A stretch of 8,225 nt of DNA from Bacteroidales bacterium. Lineage in GTDB: Bacteria > Bacteroidota > Bacteroidia > Bacteroidales > PUMT01. A program made the translations under genes and the position numbers. Shown piece by piece: positions 5,720 to 8,225 of this stretch. The stretch is taken from NCBI GenBank assembly GCA_007132365.1, contig SLOS01000246.1, forward strand, positions 1 through 8,225, read 5' to 3'. How positions within the stretch are numbered: position 1 is the first letter of the stretch; each line of letters starts with the position of its first letter. The notes under the pieces were generated by a model. That model searched no databases, had not been told where the DNA came from, and worked only from the letters and a program-made list of their open reading frames with translations.

Positions 5720-7138
5720 ATGTCTTTTAAGGTAATTAAATTCGGAGGTTCCAACCTTCAGGTTGCAACTGATTTCAGTCGTTGTGCAGAAATAGTAAGC
5801 GGGTATGAAGCACCTTGCGTGATTGTTCTTTCCGCTTTTTTCAAGGTGACCGACCATCTGAAAGAGGCTGCCATGCAGGCATCTGAATCGGGTGACTTCC
5901 CCCGTATATTTATTGAAGAGTTCTCTGATGCCTGCTTCGAACAGGTAAAGGTGAATATAGACGATGACCTGCTTGTTGATCAGACCGGTAAAGAGTTACA
6001 GGACCTGCTTGACAAGCTGACCCGGCTTTTCAGGGGAGTTCATTCCATTGGAGAATTGCCGCCAACAATTTATGATACCATCCTCAGTTATGGTGAAAGG
6101 ATCAGCGCTGTGATCTTTAACGGTGTACTTCGTTCAAAGAACCTTGAATCATCCCTTTGTCTTCCGGAGGATTTCGGACTGGTGACTGACGGTGAGTTCG
6201 GGGCAGCCAGTATAAGGCTGAAGGAGTCATCAAAAAAGATCAAGGGACATTTTACAGGAAAACAGTATTATGTTGTCCCCGGTTTTTACGGGATATCTGA
6301 TGAAGGTAAAACCACCCTCCTCGGTAGGGGTGGAACCGACTATTCGGCTGCTGCCCTTGCTTACCTGCTTGATGCAGAGAGCCTGGATGTCTGGAAGGAT
6401 GTTGCCGGGTTCCAGACAGGCGATCCCAAAATTGTCAGAAATCCGGGGACCATTGATTTTCTTTCATACAATGAGGCTGCCGAACTTTCATATTTCGGGG
6501 CCAGGATACTTCACCCGCGGACTGTAGAACCGTTGCAGCCAAAGAATATCCCGGTCAGGATATTCAATATAAATTCTCCTTCCAAAAAACCGGGTACGGT
6601 GATCGGACCTGATCCGGGGGGGGAGTTTACCGGGCCAAAAAGCATTACTTTCAGCCGGAATTTTTCCGTTCTTAAACTTAAAGGACCGGGTGTTGGTATA
6701 AAGCCGGGAGTCCTTGCAAGGGTCGCGGGGATTATGGATTCTGCCGGGGTTAATATCTCTTCTGTTTTTACTTCGCAAACGGCCATATGCTTTCTTTTGC
6801 AGGGGAGCGACCTGAAAAAAGCCCGCAAAGCCATAAAGGTTCAGGCTCCTGCATTGATAAGCGATGTGGAGGCCATTTCGGATATTGCCCTGGTAGCCCT
6901 TGTTGGAGAGGGAATTACCAGGAAAAAGGGGGTAGCTGCAAAAGCATTTCAGGCTGTTGCCGCTGAAAACATAAATGTTGAGATCATTGCTGCCGGTGCT
7001 TCTACAGCGGCGGTCTATTTTGTGGTAAAGGAGAGTGACTGCGAAAGGGCGGTCAGCGCCACGCACGGTCATTTTTACACTGAATGCCTTAATCAGGACT
7101 CATACCAGCATTCAGATCTAACATCAGTCGTACTTTAA
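5720..7138 (+). CDS. ThrA-like aspartate kinase lacking homoserine dehydrogenase domain
   Basis: Second aspartate kinase of the window, 472 residues, cytoplasmic, making 4-aspartyl phosphate. Motifs are KFGGSN (7-12, in place of KFGGTS), SYGERIS (123-129), GRGGTDYS (202-209), VWKDVAG (224-230) and the ELSYFGARILHP segment (255-266). Two ACT domains lie at about 314-375 and 388-453. The RGVHSIGELP segment (105-114) and the terminal ATHGHF stretch (447-452) resemble the kinase half of bifunctional ThrA rather than LysC. The protein ends about where the ThrA dehydrogenase part would begin, with a short unrelated tail, and no dehydrogenase remnant follows. It sits behind a SAM-I riboswitch and 14 nt before metY, implying a methionine-branch isoenzyme. 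Its allosteric effector cannot be read with confidence; threonine is the ThrA precedent. The ATG at 5720 fits the KFGG spacing. Confidence 0.92.
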   Translation: MSFKVIKFGGSNLQVATDFSRCAEIVSGYEAPCVIVLSAFFKVTDHLKEAAMQASESGDFPRIFIEEFSDACFEQVKVNIDDDLLVDQTGKELQDLLDKLTRLFRGVHSIGELPPTIYDTILSYGERISAVIFNGVLRSKNLESSLCLPEDFGLVTDGEFGAASIRLKESSKKIKGHFTGKQYYVVPGFYGISDEGKTTLLGRGGTDYSAAALAYLLDAESLDVWKDVAGFQTGDPKIVRNPGTIDFLSYNEAAELSYFGARILHPRTVEPLQPKNIPVRIFNINSPSKKPGTVIGPDPGGEFTGPKSITFSRNFSVLKLKGPGVGIKPGVLARVAGIMDSAGVNISSVFTSQTAICFLLQGSDLKKARKAIKVQAPALISDVEAISDIALVALVGEGITRKKGVAAKAFQAVAAENINVEIIAAGASTAAVYFVVKESDCERAVSATHGHFYTECLNQDSYQHSDLTSVVL

Positions 7139-7152
7139 AAAATAAAACAATC

Positions 7153-8225
7153 ATGGAAAACAATAAAAATTATTCATTTGACACACTGCAATTACATGCG
7201 GGACAGGAAGCCGATCCGACAACCGGGTCAAGGGCTGTTCCCATCTACCAGACAACCTCATATGTGTTCAAAGATGCTGAGCATGCCGCTAACCTGTTTG
7301 GGCTGAAGGAGTTTGGGAATATCTACACAAGGATAATGAATCCTACCACCGATGTTTTTGAAAAGAGGATTGCTGCCCTGGAGGGAGGGGTTGCTGCTGT
7401 AGCTACCGCTTCAGGTCAGGCTGCCCAGTTTACTGCAATTACCAATATACTGGAATCAGGAGATAACCTGGTATCCACCTCCTTTCTTTACGGAGGGACC
7501 TATAACCAGTTCAAGGTGCAGTTTAAAAGGCTTGGTATAAAGGTCAGGTTTGTTAGCGGTGACAGGGCCGAGGATTTTGACAGGGCGATTGATGAAAAAA
7601 CCAAAGCTATTTTTCTCGAGACAATCGGGAATCCTGAATTCAATATACCGGATTTTGAAGCAATTGCCGATGTTGCAAAAAAACATGATATTCCCCTGAT
7701 CGTTGATAATACATTCGGGGCGGCCGGTTATCTTTTCAGGCCCCTGGAACACGGAGCCAACATAGTCGTTGAGTCCGCTACAAAGTGGATCGGCGGCCAC
7801 GGTACATCTATTGGTGGCGTTATTGTGGACGGAGGCAATTACAACTGGGGCAACGGGAAGTTCCCCCAGTTTACTGAACCTTCGGAAGGGTATCACGGAC
7901 TGGTTTTCTGGGATGTTTTTGGCACTGACGGTCCTTTTGGTAATATTGCTTTCAGTATACGCGCGCGTGTTGAAGGCCTCAGGGATTATGGCGCCTCACT
8001 CAGCCCCTTTAATGCCTTTCTGCTGCTTCAGGGACTGGAGACTCTTTCCCTGAGGGTCCAGCGTCATGTAGACAACGCCCTTGCCGTTGCAAAATGGCTT
8101 GAAGGCCATCCCCGTGTTGAAAAGGTTAATTATCCCGGATTGGAATCAAGTCCCTATAATTCACTGGCCCGCAGATATCTCAGGAATGGTTTCGGCGGAG
8201 TGCTGTCGTTCATTATCAGGGGTGG
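7153..8225 (+). CDS. metY: O-acetylhomoserine sulfhydrylase (3' end cut by window)
   Basis: PLP enzyme of the Cys/Met metabolism family that makes homocysteine from O-acetylhomoserine and sulfide, the direct-sulfhydrylation route to methionine. The first 357 residues are present; the family usually runs to about 425-430, so roughly 70 are missing. The N-terminal Thr-x-x-LHAGQE, VPIYQTTSYVF, YTRIMNPTT (58-66, with phosphate-binding Tyr58 and Arg60), ASGQAA (86-91), Tyr113 in LYGGTYN, Asp185 in VDNTF and the PLP Lys211 in SATKWIGGHG are all as expected. The WIGGHG context and the long insertion with NWGNGKFP favour the sulfhydrylase over cystathionine gamma-synthase or gamma-lyase. The ATG at 7153 follows the kinase stop by 14 nt, without a Shine-Dalgarno motif, so both genes should share the riboswitch-controlled message. 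Confidence 0.93.
   Translation, partial: MENNKNYSFDTLQLHAGQEADPTTGSRAVPIYQTTSYVFKDAEHAANLFGLKEFGNIYTRIMNPTTDVFEKRIAALEGGVAAVATASGQAAQFTAITNILESGDNLVSTSFLYGGTYNQFKVQFKRLGIKVRFVSGDRAEDFDRAIDEKTKAIFLETIGNPEFNIPDFEAIADVAKKHDIPLIVDNTFGAAGYLFRPLEHGANIVVESATKWIGGHGTSIGGVIVDGGNYNWGNGKFPQFTEPSEGYHGLVFWDVFGTDGPFGNIAFSIRARVEGLRDYGASLSPFNAFLLLQGLETLSLRVQRHVDNALAVAKWLEGHPRVEKVNYPGLESSPYNSLARRYLRNGFGGVLSFIIRG

Noticed and set aside
6488..7072. Long open frame on the minus strand (194 codons)
   Set aside because: It lies entirely inside the well-supported aspartate kinase gene on the other strand, and its Arg/Pro-rich composition fits no known family.
7139..7152. Frameshifted or decayed homoserine dehydrogenase domain after the ThrA-like kinase
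   Set aside because: Only 14 nt separate the kinase stop from the metY start, and no dehydrogenase motif appears in any frame there.
7769..8053. 94-codon + strand frame inside metY
   Set aside because: It is a shadow of the metY frame, whose PLP lysine motif and continuous homology cover the same bases.

Overview
The window looks like an ordinary chromosomal stretch of a Bacteroidota bacterium. Three things point there. Exact TAnnTTTG -7 boxes, the promoter signature of that phylum, lie upstream of three transcription units. The start codons sit behind A-rich sequence with no recognisable Shine-Dalgarno motif. The encoded lysine and methionine enzymes read like Bacteroidota homologues. No mobile elements, tRNAs, rRNAs or CRISPR arrays are visible. 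All genes lie on the + strand, and the first and last are cut by the window edges.

Layout. (1) Bases 1-1155 hold the 3' part of an L-fucose/L-arabinose-isomerase-like sugar isomerase gene. (2) Bases 1156-1414 are a leader region with a putative promoter, a 16-bp perfect palindrome and a long two-tier RNA hairpin just ahead of lysC. (3) Bases 1415-3948 hold lysC (monofunctional aspartate kinase with a lysine-type ACT pocket) overlapping lysA (diaminopimelate decarboxylase) by 22 nt. These are the first and last steps from aspartate to lysine. (4) Bases 4038-5234 hold a lipoprotein with a PHP metal-dependent phosphoesterase domain, apparently with its own promoter. (5) Bases 5235-5719 form a long regulatory region: a promoter, a compact SAM-I riboswitch, a possible 46-codon Met-rich leader ORF, and two small inverted repeats. 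(6) Bases 5720-8225 hold a second, ThrA-like aspartate kinase without a homoserine dehydrogenase domain, followed 14 nt later by metY (O-acetylhomoserine sulfhydrylase), which runs off the right edge.

How it works together. The window carries two aspartate kinases wired to different end products. The first is coupled to lysA and carries a conserved lysine pocket. The second sits behind a SAM-sensing riboswitch together with the sulfhydrylase that makes homocysteine, so its supply should follow the methionine/SAM state. The enzymes are well-known families. The least explained material is in the untranslated leaders: the structured lysC leader, and the roughly 250 nt between the SAM aptamer and the second kinase, which has no visible intrinsic terminator.
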